A stretch of 64,000 nt of DNA. Origin: Eubacterium sp. (GTDB taxonomy: Bacteria > Bacillota > Clostridia > Lachnospirales > Lachnospiraceae). Made by a program: the position numbers and the translations under genes. Position 1 is the first letter of the stretch. Each line of letters opens with the position of its first letter. Of this stretch, positions 21,757-31,048 are shown piece after piece. Below the pieces are notes generated by a model, which saw only the letters and a program-made list of their open reading frames with translations, ran no database searches and was not told the origin of the DNA. Location: positions 22,075-86,074 of the forward strand of contig JAIKXQ010000073.1 in assembly GCA_024684035.1 (NCBI GenBank), read 5' to 3'.

Positions 21757-21907
21757 TATCTGTATACGACCCGACGAAACTGACGGCTGACAAGGGAAAC
21801 AGGGGCTTAGTTGTCTGCCGGTATGGTCTTGGAAAATATATACAAAACTACCGTTTCCTTCCTAGTGGTGTTTGTTCATGTTTTTGCGATCCTGTCCCCC
21901 GGTATTC

Positions 21908-21937
21908 TTGACAGTACAAAAAGCATTATGATACTAT
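21908..21937 (+). promoter_or_regulatory. Sigma-A-type promoter for EAL gene
   Basis: TTGACA, 18-bp spacer, TACTAT. The predicted 5' leader is about 70 bases. Confidence 0.65.
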
Positions 21938-22014
21938 CCAATTATGATAAGGGTTTTAGAGTGAGGTATTGTCGCCTGTTGGTATAGCGTTTTTGTGGGG
22001 ATCGGTAATTTCTT

Positions 22015-23763
22015 ATGCAGGAAAAGTTTGTTCTGAATGGTCATGAATTTAACATTTTTGTCACGACGCTGTTAAGGGAGGAACTCTCTGCCCAGGCAGC
22101 GCCTAAGGCGTTGGCTCCTTTTGCGGAGAAACACGGTATTGGTCGCGTGGAGATGGAAATCACGCTTAGTGTGAAGATGACTTCCACGACCGGGGAAGAG
22201 CGTCATGAGAGTATTATTCTGTATGAGAGTCCGACGGGATACGTCCGGGAGTATGCCTGGACGAAGGTGCATTGCGCAAGCGAAAGAGGACGTATTGTCA
22301 CAAAAGTGTACCCGCGGCCGGAAGTGGGCTCCTGGACGGATACGGATGTGATGACAATCGATACGATCACTTCTGTGCTGATTCTTCATGTGGCCAGAGC
22401 CAATCTGCTTGACCGTCTGCAGGAGTCATCGGTTACGAACTACCTCACGATGCTTCCGAATTCAGGTGGGTACATGGATAGAGTGGGAGAAGCCTTTGCG
22501 GAAGGAAAGATTTCGGACTACAACGCCTACTATTTCAATCTCAAGGGAACGGGACTTTTGAATGTGCGTTACGGTCCCAGTGAGTGTGACTGGATTCTTC
22601 GGCGGTATGCGGATCACTGTAGAGCTTTCGTCAAACCGGATGAGTGCATCGGACATCTGGGCGGTGACAATTTCGTGGCAATGATCAGGAAAGATCGTGA
22701 GACCGAATTCGAGGCTTTTCTCTCCGGAACAGAGACGTATGCAGTCGTCGGCGAGACGAGGGTGCCGATTACGATCCGGTCAACCTGCGGAATGATGCGG
22801 ATGGATGAAAAGCTTCCCGGTCCCTGGATGGTCATGGCTGGTATTGCCGTTGCACTGAATTACGCCAGAAAGCATAACTTGAATCTTGCAGAACTTACCC
22901 CGCAGATGATGGCACAGGCCAATCGTCAGAAAGAAATCCAGCAGGGATTCAACTATGCGCTGCGCAACAGAGATTTTGAGACATACTATCAGCTGAAGGT
23001 AGACATCAGAAACAACAGGATTGTGGGAACGGAGGTTCTCTCACGGTGGAGATTTGGGAATGAGATCATCGGCCCCTCCGAGTATATACCGGTTCTTGAA
23101 CAGGCGGGGATGGTTGAGGAACTTGATCTTTATGTACTGGAAGAGGCCTGCCGGAATCTCTGCAAGTGGAAACAGATGGGCAGAGACATTGTTCCGATGT
23201 CTGTCAATTTCTCCCGCAGAGATCTCTGTGATCCGCGGTTGGCAGACAAGATTATTGATGTGATCCGCAGGTATCAGGTCGACAGAAACGATATTCTGAT
23301 TGAGATCACAGAGACGACAAGTGAGCGTGAGAAGGCGATGATGCTGACTTTCCTTCGGGAAATGGATAAGTACCAGATCGCCACATCCATCGATGATTTC
23401 GGAACGGGGTATTCTTCACTGAGTGCTCTTCGTGATTATCCGGTCAGCGAGATCAAGATCGATCGTTCCTTTATCAATCATCCGAGTCTGAAAGACAAAG
23501 ATAAGGCCATCATCGGATCTATTATCGACATGGCCAACAGACTTCACGTGGATGTTATCACGGAGGGCGTTGAGAATATGGAGCAGGTCGAACTTCTCAA
23601 GGATCTCGGCTGCAACCGCGCTCAGGGATTTCTCTATGGAAGACCCCTTCCGAAGGAGAAATTTGAGAAAATGTTGGAACAGAAATATATCGAGATCAAC
23701 AGCGGAACCGTTCAGGAGCCGGTGGTCAAAGAGAAGATACTTAAGGGGACTTATCCAAGCTGA
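22015..23763 (+). CDS. EAL-domain c-di-GMP phosphodiesterase with degenerate GGDEF
   Basis: A 582-residue protein. The middle contains a GGDEF-like domain whose signature has become GGDNF, so it is unlikely to make c-di-GMP. The C-terminal EAL domain keeps the catalytic set: ExLxR as EVLSR, the Asn in SVNFS, EITET, DDFGTGYSSL, KIDRSF, ITEGVE and RAQGFLYG. It should hydrolyse cyclic di-GMP in the cytoplasm. The N-terminal 150 residues are not a domain I recognise. No transmembrane segment is seen. Confidence 0.92.
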   Translation: MQEKFVLNGHEFNIFVTTLLREELSAQAAPKALAPFAEKHGIGRVEMEITLSVKMTSTTGEERHESIILYESPTGYVREYAWTKVHCASERGRIVTKVYPRPEVGSWTDTDVMTIDTITSVLILHVARANLLDRLQESSVTNYLTMLPNSGGYMDRVGEAFAEGKISDYNAYYFNLKGTGLLNVRYGPSECDWILRRYADHCRAFVKPDECIGHLGGDNFVAMIRKDRETEFEAFLSGTETYAVVGETRVPITIRSTCGMMRMDEKLPGPWMVMAGIAVALNYARKHNLNLAELTPQMMAQANRQKEIQQGFNYALRNRDFETYYQLKVDIRNNRIVGTEVLSRWRFGNEIIGPSEYIPVLEQAGMVEELDLYVLEEACRNLCKWKQMGRDIVPMSVNFSRRDLCDPRLADKIIDVIRRYQVDRNDILIEITETTSEREKAMMLTFLREMDKYQIATSIDDFGTGYSSLSALRDYPVSEIKIDRSFINHPSLKDKDKAIIGSIIDMANRLHVDVITEGVENMEQVELLKDLGCNRAQGFLYGRPLPKEKFEKMLEQKYIEINSGTVQEPVVKEKILKGTYPS

Positions 23764-23846
23764 AGAAAAGAGAACTATGCTGAGGCTGTCATGCAAGTGG
23801 TGTTTGTTACAAACGCCGCTTCATGGCAGCTTTTTTCTGTTCTCAC

Positions 23847-23935
23847 AGGTAAGTGCCTGGCATCCCTGTGAGACGGAACGCTCCGCTTAGATGCGCAGCT
23901 CGCAGATGGGAAGATCGCTTATGCGATTCTGCCAT
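23847..23935 (+). repeat. Modular intergenic repeat, variant
   Basis: A diverged leading palindrome (CTCACAGG...CCTGTGAG) is followed by the usual AACGCTCCGCTTAGATGCGC and the alternative AGCTCGCAGATGGGAAGATC arm. It lies between the EAL gene and the padR promoter. Confidence 0.8.
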
Positions 23936-23985
23936 GCGCAAAAGTCAGAAAATAAAGCGTTTTTTGATAAAAAATGAAAAAGCGA

Positions 23986-24014
23986 TTGACTCCATCTTCT
24001 GAATATGATATGTT
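23986..24014 (+). promoter_or_regulatory. Promoter of the PadR operon
   Basis: TTGACT, 17-bp spacer, TATGTT. The start of transcription would fall at about 24021, at the beginning of the 15-bp tandem repeats, so the array would sit in the 5' leader. Confidence 0.6.
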
Positions 24015-24017
24015 TAC

Positions 24018-24117
24018 TACGACAGACGTAGTACGACAGACGTTGCAACGATAGATAATGCAACGACAGACGATACAATGATAGATGATATAACGACAGA
24101 TGAAGCAATGATCGTAT
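24018..24117. repeat. Degenerate 15-bp tandem repeat in padR leader
   Basis: Six to seven units of the form acgacagacgNNgca or acgatagatNatgca follow one another with a 15-bp period, ending about 40 bp before the padR ribosome binding site. Alternate units are the most alike. An open frame across them on the minus strand is a by-product of the period being a multiple of three. Confidence 0.85.
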
Positions 24118-24172
24118 AGCGGTTGCCTAGAACCGTTATACCGGCACAAACGTGGAAAGGAGGGAACTCTAT

Positions 24173-24502
24173 ATGACAGAAATCAGCAGTGATGTCATTC
24201 GAGGATATAATGACACGATTATTCTGTATCTGCTCCTGGATAAGCCATCCTACGGATATGAGATATCCAAACAGATCAAAGATATGTCGAATGGAAAGTA
24301 TGTCATCAAGGAGACGACACTATATTCTGCTTTCACAAGAATGGGCAAGAACGGATTTATCGAATCTTTTTACCAGAATGCGGAAAACGGAAAACGGCGT
24401 ACCTACTATCAGATTACGGATCAGGGCAGGGAGTATTACCGCATGAAATGTGAAGAGTGGAAGCTGACGAAAGAGGTCATTGAATCGTTTATCTCACATT
24501 GA
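24173..24502 (+). CDS. PadR family transcriptional regulator
   Basis: A 109-residue winged-helix protein. LYLLLDKPSYGYEISKQI, ETTLYSAFTRM and GKRRTYYQITDQGREYY are PadR-type recognition elements. PadR proteins usually repress their own operon and respond to a small molecule or membrane stress. The ATG at 24173 follows AAGGAGGG. The next two genes encode a HAAS-domain membrane protein and a DUF4097 protein, a recurrent Firmicutes arrangement. Confidence 0.93.
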   Translation: MTEISSDVIRGYNDTIILYLLLDKPSYGYEISKQIKDMSNGKYVIKETTLYSAFTRMGKNGFIESFYQNAENGKRRTYYQITDQGREYYRMKCEEWKLTKEVIESFISH

Positions 24503-24565
24503 AATTTGAGAACAGATGATGAATGACAGAAGAGAGAAAAAAGCGCGAAGCGAAAAGGAGACATT

Positions 24566-25573
24566 ATGGAGACAATCAGAAACTATCTTGAGTCAATGTT
24601 TGCACAGCTTCCGAATACACCGGAAGTGTGGAATGCAAAGAATGAACTTAGCCAGATGATGGAGGATAAATACAACGAGCTCAGAGCACAGGGGAAAAGT
24701 GACAACGAGGCAGTCGGAATCGTGATTTCGGAATTCGGAAACCTGGATGAGCTTGCAGAGAGTCTCGGAATTCAGAGATTTATGGGACAACAGGTAGAGC
24801 AGGGAAAGATTTTCGAGGAGAGCGAAGCGAAAAAACTGATCAGGGATATGTCCAGGGCGGCACTGATCCGCGGTATCGGTATTTTCTTTTTCATCATCTG
24901 CTGTGTCGGTCCGATTATCGGCTGTGCGATCGGTGATGCGGAATTCGGTGAGACTATGGCGGAGCCGATGGGAGTGGCATCCATGTTCATCTTCATTGCC
25001 CTCGGCGTGGGTCTCTGCATTGTGGCAGGAACCATGGACTCGAAATGGAGTTTTTTGAAGAAGGGCGGTTACCGGATTGATTATCAAACAGCCGAGGAGG
25101 TCGGCAGACAGATGGAAAACTATCGCATGACTAATTCTCTCATGAAGGCTATCGGAGTTGCTTTCTGTGTACTTTGTTGTGTGCCGGTGATTGTGATGAC
25201 TTACGGGGATAACAGCAACATGAAGGGATGCCTTGGAGGAGCGGCTATTTTCTTCATGGTGGGGATCGGTGTGATGCTCATGGTTGCAAGCAGCGGAAGA
25301 ATGGCAGCTTTCCGTCTGGTTCTCGGTTTAAACGACAAGAGCACCATTGCAGGAAGTTATGTGCCGGGGCAGCAGGAAAACAAGTATTCCAATGAGACTG
25401 TGGCAAAGCTTATGTCCGTATACTGGCCGACAGTCACAGCAGTTTACCTGATCTACAGTTTCCTTACGTTCCACTGGTGGAAGAGTTGGATCATCTGGCC
25501 CATTGCGGCAGTGATTCAGGCTGTAATTAACTCATTCTACGGTGTAAATAATCAGGGAGGAGAAAGACGATGA
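24566..25573 (+). CDS. HAAS-domain membrane protein (permease prefix domain 1 type)
   Basis: A 335-residue protein. Residues 1-70 form a small helical domain (METIRNYLESMFAQLP, then DEAVGIVISEFGNLDEL-like sequence) seen in HAAS or permease-prefix-1 proteins encoded with PadR regulators. About six hydrophobic segments follow. It overlaps the next gene by 4 bp (ATGA). It may sense a membrane state and pass it to PadR, which is inference; transport activity is not evident. Confidence 0.85.
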   Translation: METIRNYLESMFAQLPNTPEVWNAKNELSQMMEDKYNELRAQGKSDNEAVGIVISEFGNLDELAESLGIQRFMGQQVEQGKIFEESEAKKLIRDMSRAALIRGIGIFFFIICCVGPIIGCAIGDAEFGETMAEPMGVASMFIFIALGVGLCIVAGTMDSKWSFLKKGGYRIDYQTAEEVGRQMENYRMTNSLMKAIGVAFCVLCCVPVIVMTYGDNSNMKGCLGGAAIFFMVGIGVMLMVASSGRMAAFRLVLGLNDKSTIAGSYVPGQQENKYSNETVAKLMSVYWPTVTAVYLIYSFLTFHWWKSWIIWPIAAVIQAVINSFYGVNNQGGERR

Positions 25574-26349
25574 AGAGAGGAATATACACAGCAGTTCTTT
25601 CGATTCTGACGATCGCTGCAATTATCTGGGGCTCAGCGGTTCATCTTTTTGGAGTAACATCTGATTTTTCCTGGGGATCGAAGTGGCTGCCGGTGATCCA
25701 TCTGGGAAGTGGCGGAAAGCAGGCCGGTTACACGGAAGATGTCGAGCCCTTCAAAAATCTGAATGTAGACGTAAATGCGGGAACCGTCACAGTCATTGCG
25801 GGAACTGAGTACTCTGTGGAGTACAAGGGCAGAGAAGCGCTGAAGCCGGAGATTAAGAAAGACGGCGATGAACTCAAGATCACACAGAAGAAAAAGAACA
25901 GTGGCTTTACCATAGCCGGGAATAAGGAAGAGATCATTATCACTGTTCCGGAGAAAAAGATCATTGATGAGTGTGTGATCAAGGCAGATCTGGGAAATCT
26001 GAAGATCAGAGATGTCCAGATTCTGGATCTGGAGACGGAGACCGACGCCGGCAACGTGAATGTCAGCGGTTGTCAGCTGGAGAAGGTTTCCATGGACGCG
26101 GACATGGGAAATATCAATGTGAAGGACAGCTCATTTACTGAATTCTATGCCGAGATGGAGATGGGAAATGCAAAGATCAATTCTTCGGAGGATCTTGGCA
26201 ATGCGACTTTCAGGCTTCACGCAGATCTTGGAAAAATCAAAGTCGACGGTGAGAATCAGGGAAATGACTATAAAGTGAAGGGATCTGACGGAAAGAAAGT
26301 GGATATCAGCGCGGATCTCGGAAATATCAAAGTGAACTGGATTCGATGA
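25570..26349 (+). CDS. DUF4097 beta-strand repeat protein
   Basis: A 259-residue protein with one N-terminal membrane helix followed by a beta-helix-like domain. The repeated rungs are visible as V-D-V-N-A-G-T-V, ADLGNLKI, TDAGNVNV, ADMGNINV, EMGNAKI, ADLGKIKV and ADLGNIKV, about 20 residues apart. DUF4097 proteins are thought to sit at the membrane surface; function unknown. It is the last gene of the PadR operon and is followed by a strong terminator. Confidence 0.9.
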   Translation: MKRGIYTAVLSILTIAAIIWGSAVHLFGVTSDFSWGSKWLPVIHLGSGGKQAGYTEDVEPFKNLNVDVNAGTVTVIAGTEYSVEYKGREALKPEIKKDGDELKITQKKKNSGFTIAGNKEEIIITVPEKKIIDECVIKADLGNLKIRDVQILDLETETDAGNVNVSGCQLEKVSMDADMGNINVKDSSFTEFYAEMEMGNAKINSSEDLGNATFRLHADLGKIKVDGENQGNDYKVKGSDGKKVDISADLGNIKVNWIR

Positions 26350-26398
26350 TACCCGGGAATTCCTGCAGAGCACTCATACAAAAATCTTGTATAAATCG

Positions 26399-26430
26399 AT
26401 ACGCCGGCCACTGGCCGGCGTATATTTCTT
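26399..26430 (+). terminator. Intrinsic terminator of the PadR operon
   Basis: ATACGCCGGCC and GGCCGGCGTAT form a perfect 11-bp stem with a 3-base loop, followed by ATTTCTT. Confidence 0.85.
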
Positions 26431-26458
26431 GATAAATACTTATTGATTATGATAGTAT
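26429..26458 (+). promoter_or_regulatory. Putative promoter of polysaccharide deacetylase gene
   Basis: TTGATA, 18-bp spacer, TAGTAT, immediately after the preceding terminator. Confidence 0.5.
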
Positions 26459-26559
26459 AGGTTTGCTGTAAAACAAATGGTAACTACAATCATGAAACGA
26501 CTATCATTTCTATTTTACATGGGATACAATGGCCTATATGGAAAGTGAGAATCAGTGGT

Positions 26560-27711
26560 ATGAATGATTTTTTTGATATGGACGAGTTTGAGGAGCATAC
26601 CAGACGGGTTGAGCTCAGACAGAGACGGGAGCGGATTCGTCGCAGAAGAAGAGTACGACGTCAGAGACGGATGATTCGAAGAGGTGCAGGGTTGCTTATT
26701 CTTCTGGCACTGATCGCGGGTATCGCGTCTGTCATATTTGGACATGATGAGAAGAATACCGGGAACTCTGCAGTTGTAGCGGGCAACGGAAAGGACGCAG
26801 ATGAGTGGATGACCGTTTCAAAAAACGTGACCTACGAGTTGTTTTTTCCCGAGAAGTTGACGGCTGTGACAAATGGAAAGGCCGGACTTCTTCAGACCTC
26901 TTCAGACCATCAGGCGGCGCAGGAAGAAAAAATACGGCAAGAGAAGGAACAGAAGGAAAAGGAGAGAATCGCCAGTCTGGAGAACGGCGGATACTTCTGG
27001 GCAAGCCCGAAGGGCGCTGTAGACGGAAAAGATTTTTATTATATGGAGCGGCCGCAGGATGATCCGGCTCTTCAGGAAGAGAAAGGAAAGGTGATCTATC
27101 TGACTTTCGATGACGGTCCCAGTGATTATACATCGGATCTTTTGGATTTCCTGGATAAATATCCGGAGGTGAAGGTGACGTTTTTTGTGGTTGGGCTTCG
27201 GAGTGATCACTATGATCAGATCGGAAGAGCCGCGAAGGCGGGGCACAGCATTGCCGTTCACTCTTTTTCTCATGATTTCAAGAATATTTATCAGTGCTCG
27301 GAGAACTACTGGGAGGACTTCGAAAAGATGCAGAAGGTGATTGAAGAACAGACCGGATACCGGTCGCAGCTGATGAGATTCCCCGGAGGAAGCTCCAACA
27401 GCACCAGCGCACCTGTTTGCCAGGGAATCATGACGAAGCTGACGAACGAGGCAAATGAAAAGGGTTACACCTATGTGGACTGGAACAATGCCAGCAACGA
27501 TGCGGGAATGACGACAGATCCGAATCAGGAGATCGCTTACATCAAGCAGCTTCTCTCGGACACGACGCCGAATGTTGTTCTGAATCACGATTCCAAGGAT
27601 TACACCGTCAAGGCAATGAAGACATTCATACCGTGGGCACTGGAGAACGGATATACGTTCCTGCCCATGTCGCCGAGGAGTTTTGCTTCACACCACACGG
27701 TGGTGAATTGA
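26560..27711 (+). CDS. Membrane-anchored polysaccharide deacetylase (NodB/CE4)
   Basis: About 383 residues. A very basic Arg-rich N-terminus leads into one membrane helix (about 44-60), then a linker and a NodB domain. Catalytic blocks: TFDDGPSDYT (metal-binding Asp), HSIAVHSFSHDF (metal-binding His pair), RFPGGSSNS and VVLNHDSKD. The likely substrate is N-acetylglucosamine in peptidoglycan, outside the membrane. Two starts are possible, ATG 26560 and GTG 26545; neither has a strong ribosome binding site. Confidence 0.9.
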   Translation: MNDFFDMDEFEEHTRRVELRQRRERIRRRRRVRRQRRMIRRGAGLLILLALIAGIASVIFGHDEKNTGNSAVVAGNGKDADEWMTVSKNVTYELFFPEKLTAVTNGKAGLLQTSSDHQAAQEEKIRQEKEQKEKERIASLENGGYFWASPKGAVDGKDFYYMERPQDDPALQEEKGKVIYLTFDDGPSDYTSDLLDFLDKYPEVKVTFFVVGLRSDHYDQIGRAAKAGHSIAVHSFSHDFKNIYQCSENYWEDFEKMQKVIEEQTGYRSQLMRFPGGSSNSTSAPVCQGIMTKLTNEANEKGYTYVDWNNASNDAGMTTDPNQEIAYIKQLLSDTTPNVVLNHDSKDYTVKAMKTFIPWALENGYTFLPMSPRSFASHHTVVN

Positions 27712-27737
27712 ACGTAGAATTGATCAGATTATATGCG

Positions 27738-27780
27738 AAAAGGGATCGCCGCAGCGTATGCTGCAGGGCGATCCCTTTTT
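27738..27780 (+). terminator. Intrinsic terminator after deacetylase gene
   Basis: AAAAGGGATCGCC and GGCGATCCCTTTTT, with inner GCAGC and GCTGC, make a long stem followed by T residues. Confidence 0.9.
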
Positions 27781-27781
27781 G

Positions 27782-27907
27782 TTATCTCATAGGAGATTCT
27801 TCCGAATTTCCCATGAGACAAAACGCTCCGCAGGATGCGCACTCGCGCAATATGTAGATGCGTTGCATCCGCGCTCGGCGCGAGAATGTCACTAGCGACA
27901 TTCTTTA
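27782..27907 (+). repeat. Modular intergenic repeat, full form
   Basis: This copy matches the 15.9-kb copy in module order. The 3' palindrome carries one substitution (GAATGTCACTAGCGACATTC), which breaks one base pair. It lies between convergent genes. Confidence 0.9.
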
Positions 27908-27924
27908 GGATATGGTTCTGATTT

Positions 27925-28725
27925 TCAGAACGGGCGAAGGGTCGGGACGCGTTTCGAATAGGAGGCCAGAGATGTGAAGCCGCATTCCCTGGCGATTTCC
28001 TGCCCGACACGGATGTAGGCTCCGACATCGCCGGAGGCGTGTGCATCGGATCCGATGGTCAGAATGCGTCCGCCGCAGTCGTGGTAGAATTTCAGAAGTT
28101 TCGGGGTAGGCATGGTTGTTTGGATGGACTGGCGAAAACCGGAAACGTTCAGTTCAATTCCCTTGTCGCGTCGGATGATGATTTGAAAGAGGTGTTCAAT
28201 TTTCTCCATGAATGGGCTGATGTCCAGGCTGAAACCGGCCTCTCCCATGTAGCGCAGAGGATAGGTGATGTGGCCGATCACATCATAGTCGTAGTTTTCC
28301 GCCAGATCAAGCAGCCAGTCCAGATAGTGATTGTAAACATCCCGGGGATCGCGCCGACGGAAATTGTAGTAGTAGACGTCCAGATCGTTTTCCATCTGGT
28401 GGATGGAACCGATGACAAAATCAAGTTCCGGATGATTCTGAAGGAAGGCGCCGGCAGCGGCCGGATTGGCCATGGGCTGTCCCAGTTCGGCGCCGATTAC
28501 AACCCGGAGTTTATCCGCCCATTTTTCACGGCAGGCGAGAAGTTCCGGATAGAGTTCCCGGCAGTTCAGGATGTAGTCATAGGAATGTACGGTAAAAATG
28601 TCCATGTGATCGGTAAAGGCCAGTTCCTGAAGTCCCAGCTCGACTGCGCGCCGGCACATCTCTTCCGGATCTCCCATCCCGTCAAAGGAATAACGTGTGT
28701 GAGTATGATAATCTGCCAGATACAT
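27925..28725 (-). CDS. PHP-domain phosphatase, histidinol-phosphatase (HisJ) type
   Basis: A 266-residue protein opening YLADYHTHTRYSFDG, with ELAFTDHMD, DFVIGSIHQM, DVIGHITYP and GSDAHASGDVG, the metal-binding motifs of PHP phosphatases. HisJ members dephosphorylate histidinol phosphate, but no other his genes are nearby, so a different phosphoester is possible. AGGAGG precedes the ATG at 28725. It faces away from the branching enzyme gene. Confidence 0.87.
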   Translation of the reverse strand: MYLADYHTHTRYSFDGMGDPEEMCRRAVELGLQELAFTDHMDIFTVHSYDYILNCRELYPELLACREKWADKLRVVIGAELGQPMANPAAAGAFLQNHPELDFVIGSIHQMENDLDVYYYNFRRRDPRDVYNHYLDWLLDLAENYDYDVIGHITYPLRYMGEAGFSLDISPFMEKIEHLFQIIIRRDKGIELNVSGFRQSIQTTMPTPKLLKFYHDCGGRILTIGSDAHASGDVGAYIRVGQEIARECGFTSLASYSKRVPTLRPF

Positions 28726-28864
28726 GTAAACCTCCTGTATCGGATATGCGAATGAAAAAACCTTTGGTTACAAGTATATCACTATTTTTGCATCTGTTCA
28801 CGGCAGGTATTGCCGACAAACGGGATTCGTGAGAAAATATTGATATAGAAAGGGGAAATTTGCT

Positions 28865-30706
28865 ATGAACCTGGGCAATTTTTACAGTGGCAGAGAATTC
28901 GAGGCTTATGAATATCTGGGAGCGCACACGGTGGCGGTGGGAACTGTTTTTCGCACCTATGCGCCGGCGGCGAAGGCAGTGAGCGTCATAGGCGAATTCA
29001 ACGGCTGGACAGATACCCCTATGCATCGCACGGAGGATGGAAAGTTCTGGGAAGTCTGGATCGATTCTGCGCGGGACGGGATGATGTACAAGTTCAGAAT
29101 CTACAGGCAGGACGGAAGTTTCATGGATCACGCGGATCCGTACGCTTTTTTTTCGGAGAAGAGACCCGGTACGGCATCGGTGATTTATGACAGAGAACGT
29201 TACAGGTTTGAAGATGCGGACTGGATGTGGAACAGACGCGACCGCCGGAATGAGGCGATGAATATTTACGAGATGCACCTTTCTTCCTGGAGGAGGAAAG
29301 ATAACCCTGAGGAGCTGGACCGGAGAATCAATCATGCGAAAGAGACCGGGGAGTGCATCGATGTCTCGGATGGCTGGTATACCTACGAGGAAATCGCGGA
29401 CCGGATCATTCCCTATTTAACGGAGCATGGATACAATTATCTTGAACTCATGCCGCTGAATGAGTATCCTGCGGATGAGTCCTGGGGATATCAGGCACTT
29501 GGTTTTTTCAGCGCCACATCCAGGTACGGCAATCCGGACGGCCTCAAGAGACTCATAGACCGGTGCCATGCGAAGGGAATCGGCGTGATTCTGGACGTCG
29601 TTACGGTACACTTTGCGGTGAATGACTACGGACTCTACCGGTATGACGGAACACCGATCTACGAGAATCCGAATTTTTCCGTTGGAAGGAGCGAGTGGGG
29701 AAGCTGCAACTTCGACCATTCCAGGGGAGAGGTGCGAAGCTTCCTGAATTCAGCGAGTGAGTTCTGGCTTCACGATTATCACTTTGACGGTCTGCGGTTC
29801 GACGCGGTAGGAAATCTCATCTACTGGCAGGGAGATGAGCGTCGAGGAGTGAATACAAATGCCACAGAATTCTTGCGGAGAATGAATGCCGGCCTCAAGG
29901 AGCGGGACGGAAATGTGATTCTGATTGCGGAGGATTCTTCGGCCTTCTCCGGAGTGACGAAGCCTGTGCGGGAAGGCGGACTTGGTTTCGATTATAAATG
30001 GGATATGGGATGGATGAATGACACCCTGGATTTCTTCCGGACAGAGAAGGATTACCGATCCGCGAATTATCACAAACTCACCTTCTCCATGCAGTATTTT
30101 TACAATGAGAAATATCTGCTTCCGCTTTCTCATGATGAGGTTGTACACGGAAAGGCAACGATCCTCCAGAAGATGGCGGGGGGATATGATGACAAGTTTC
30201 CGCAGATGAGGGCACTTTTTCTTTATATGTACGCCCACCCGGGAAAAATTCTGAATTTCATGGGCAATGAGTTCGGGCAGTTTCGGGAGTGGGATGAGAA
30301 GAAACAGCAGGACTGGTTCATGACCCGCTATCCGATTCACGACTCTCTGCAGCGTTTTGTGGATGACCTGAACAGACTCTATCTGGCACATTCGGCATTC
30401 TGGGAGCGGGATTATGACAGGAACGGGTTTGAGTGGATGGAAGCGGACGATACCCTGCAGTGTGTATATATTTTCCGTAGAATCTCTACTGCGGAAAAAC
30501 TGTTATTTTTCTTCAATCTTTCCGGCTGGGATCAGTGTTACCGACTTTATCCGAAGGCAGTGACAAGGCTGGAGCTGCTCATCGATTCGGACGAAGATGT
30601 CTACAGCGGTGGAACGCATGACCCACTTCGCAGGATTGAGGTGTCAACCAAAGGCTATGATATGTATCTGAAGGCCTTTAGTGGACGCTGCTACCGGTTG
30701 ATTTAA
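28865..30706 (+). CDS. glgB: 1,4-alpha-glucan branching enzyme
   Basis: A 613-residue GH13 enzyme with an N-terminal CBM48-like beta domain (TVFRTYAPAAKAVSVIGEFNGW) and a TIM barrel. Catalytic regions: DVVTVHF, nucleophile Asp313 in GLRFDAVGN, acid/base Glu356 in IAEDSS and LSHDEVVHGK. It makes alpha-1,6 branches in glycogen. Other glycogen genes are not in the window. It is followed by an intergenic repeat rather than by an obvious partner gene. Confidence 0.93.
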   Translation: MNLGNFYSGREFEAYEYLGAHTVAVGTVFRTYAPAAKAVSVIGEFNGWTDTPMHRTEDGKFWEVWIDSARDGMMYKFRIYRQDGSFMDHADPYAFFSEKRPGTASVIYDRERYRFEDADWMWNRRDRRNEAMNIYEMHLSSWRRKDNPEELDRRINHAKETGECIDVSDGWYTYEEIADRIIPYLTEHGYNYLELMPLNEYPADESWGYQALGFFSATSRYGNPDGLKRLIDRCHAKGIGVILDVVTVHFAVNDYGLYRYDGTPIYENPNFSVGRSEWGSCNFDHSRGEVRSFLNSASEFWLHDYHFDGLRFDAVGNLIYWQGDERRGVNTNATEFLRRMNAGLKERDGNVILIAEDSSAFSGVTKPVREGGLGFDYKWDMGWMNDTLDFFRTEKDYRSANYHKLTFSMQYFYNEKYLLPLSHDEVVHGKATILQKMAGGYDDKFPQMRALFLYMYAHPGKILNFMGNEFGQFREWDEKKQQDWFMTRYPIHDSLQRFVDDLNRLYLAHSAFWERDYDRNGFEWMEADDTLQCVYIFRRISTAEKLLFFFNLSGWDQCYRLYPKAVTRLELLIDSDEDVYSGGTHDPLRRIEVSTKGYDMYLKAFSGRCYRLI

Positions 30707-30740
30707 GGAAAAGCCGCTAAAGCAGTGGTCATCGGTACTC

Positions 30741-30915
30741 TTGTCTCATGGGAAATTCCTCCGAATTTCCCATGAGACAAAATGCTCCGCAGGATGCGCA
30801 GCTCGCAGATGGGAAGATCGCTTCGCGATTCTGCTCGCGCGCCTTTCGTCCGCTGCGCTCCCCTCAGGAATGAGGGGCTTGGGGAGTTGAGGTCCGCTTG
30901 CGGACTTTGTTCTAT
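30741..30915 (+). repeat. Modular intergenic repeat, longest form
   Basis: Order: TGTCTC palindrome, AATGCTCCGCAGGATGCGC, AGCTCGCAGATGGGAAGATC arm, GATCGCTTCGCGATTC hairpin, a CCGCTGCGCTCCCCTCAGG block, a short palindrome CCCCTCAGGAATGAGGGG and a final GTCCGCTTGCGGAC hairpin. The copies at 47.6 kb and 49.0 kb share the distal modules. Confidence 0.88.
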
Positions 30916-30939
30916 CCCGCAAAAAAAATATTTGTATTG

Positions 30940-30968
30940 TTGAATAATTAACAAGCCTATGGTATAAC
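30940..30968 (+). promoter_or_regulatory. Promoter of ECF S component gene
   Basis: TTGAAT, 17-bp spacer, TATAAC. The leader contains a small GGAAC/GTTCC hairpin. Confidence 0.65.
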
Positions 30969-31048
30969 AAGAGTGCATCGGAACAGGAGGTTCCGGTAGT
31001 AAATGCGTTATATCCGTTGAATGACGGAACAACAGCAGGAGGAAAAGA

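Noticed and set aside
23887-24149. Minus-strand ORFs with LSLYHLSLYRLSL-like or CRYIIYHC-like repeat peptides
   Set aside because: The open frames result from the 15-bp tandem repeats; no ribosome binding site or conserved context supports them.
27729-28046. Minus-strand ORFs reading through the intergenic repeats (also at 15982-16164, 30703-31065 and 47598-48062)
   Set aside because: They share the same peptide only because the DNA repeat is shared; they lack starts and continue into unrelated sequence.
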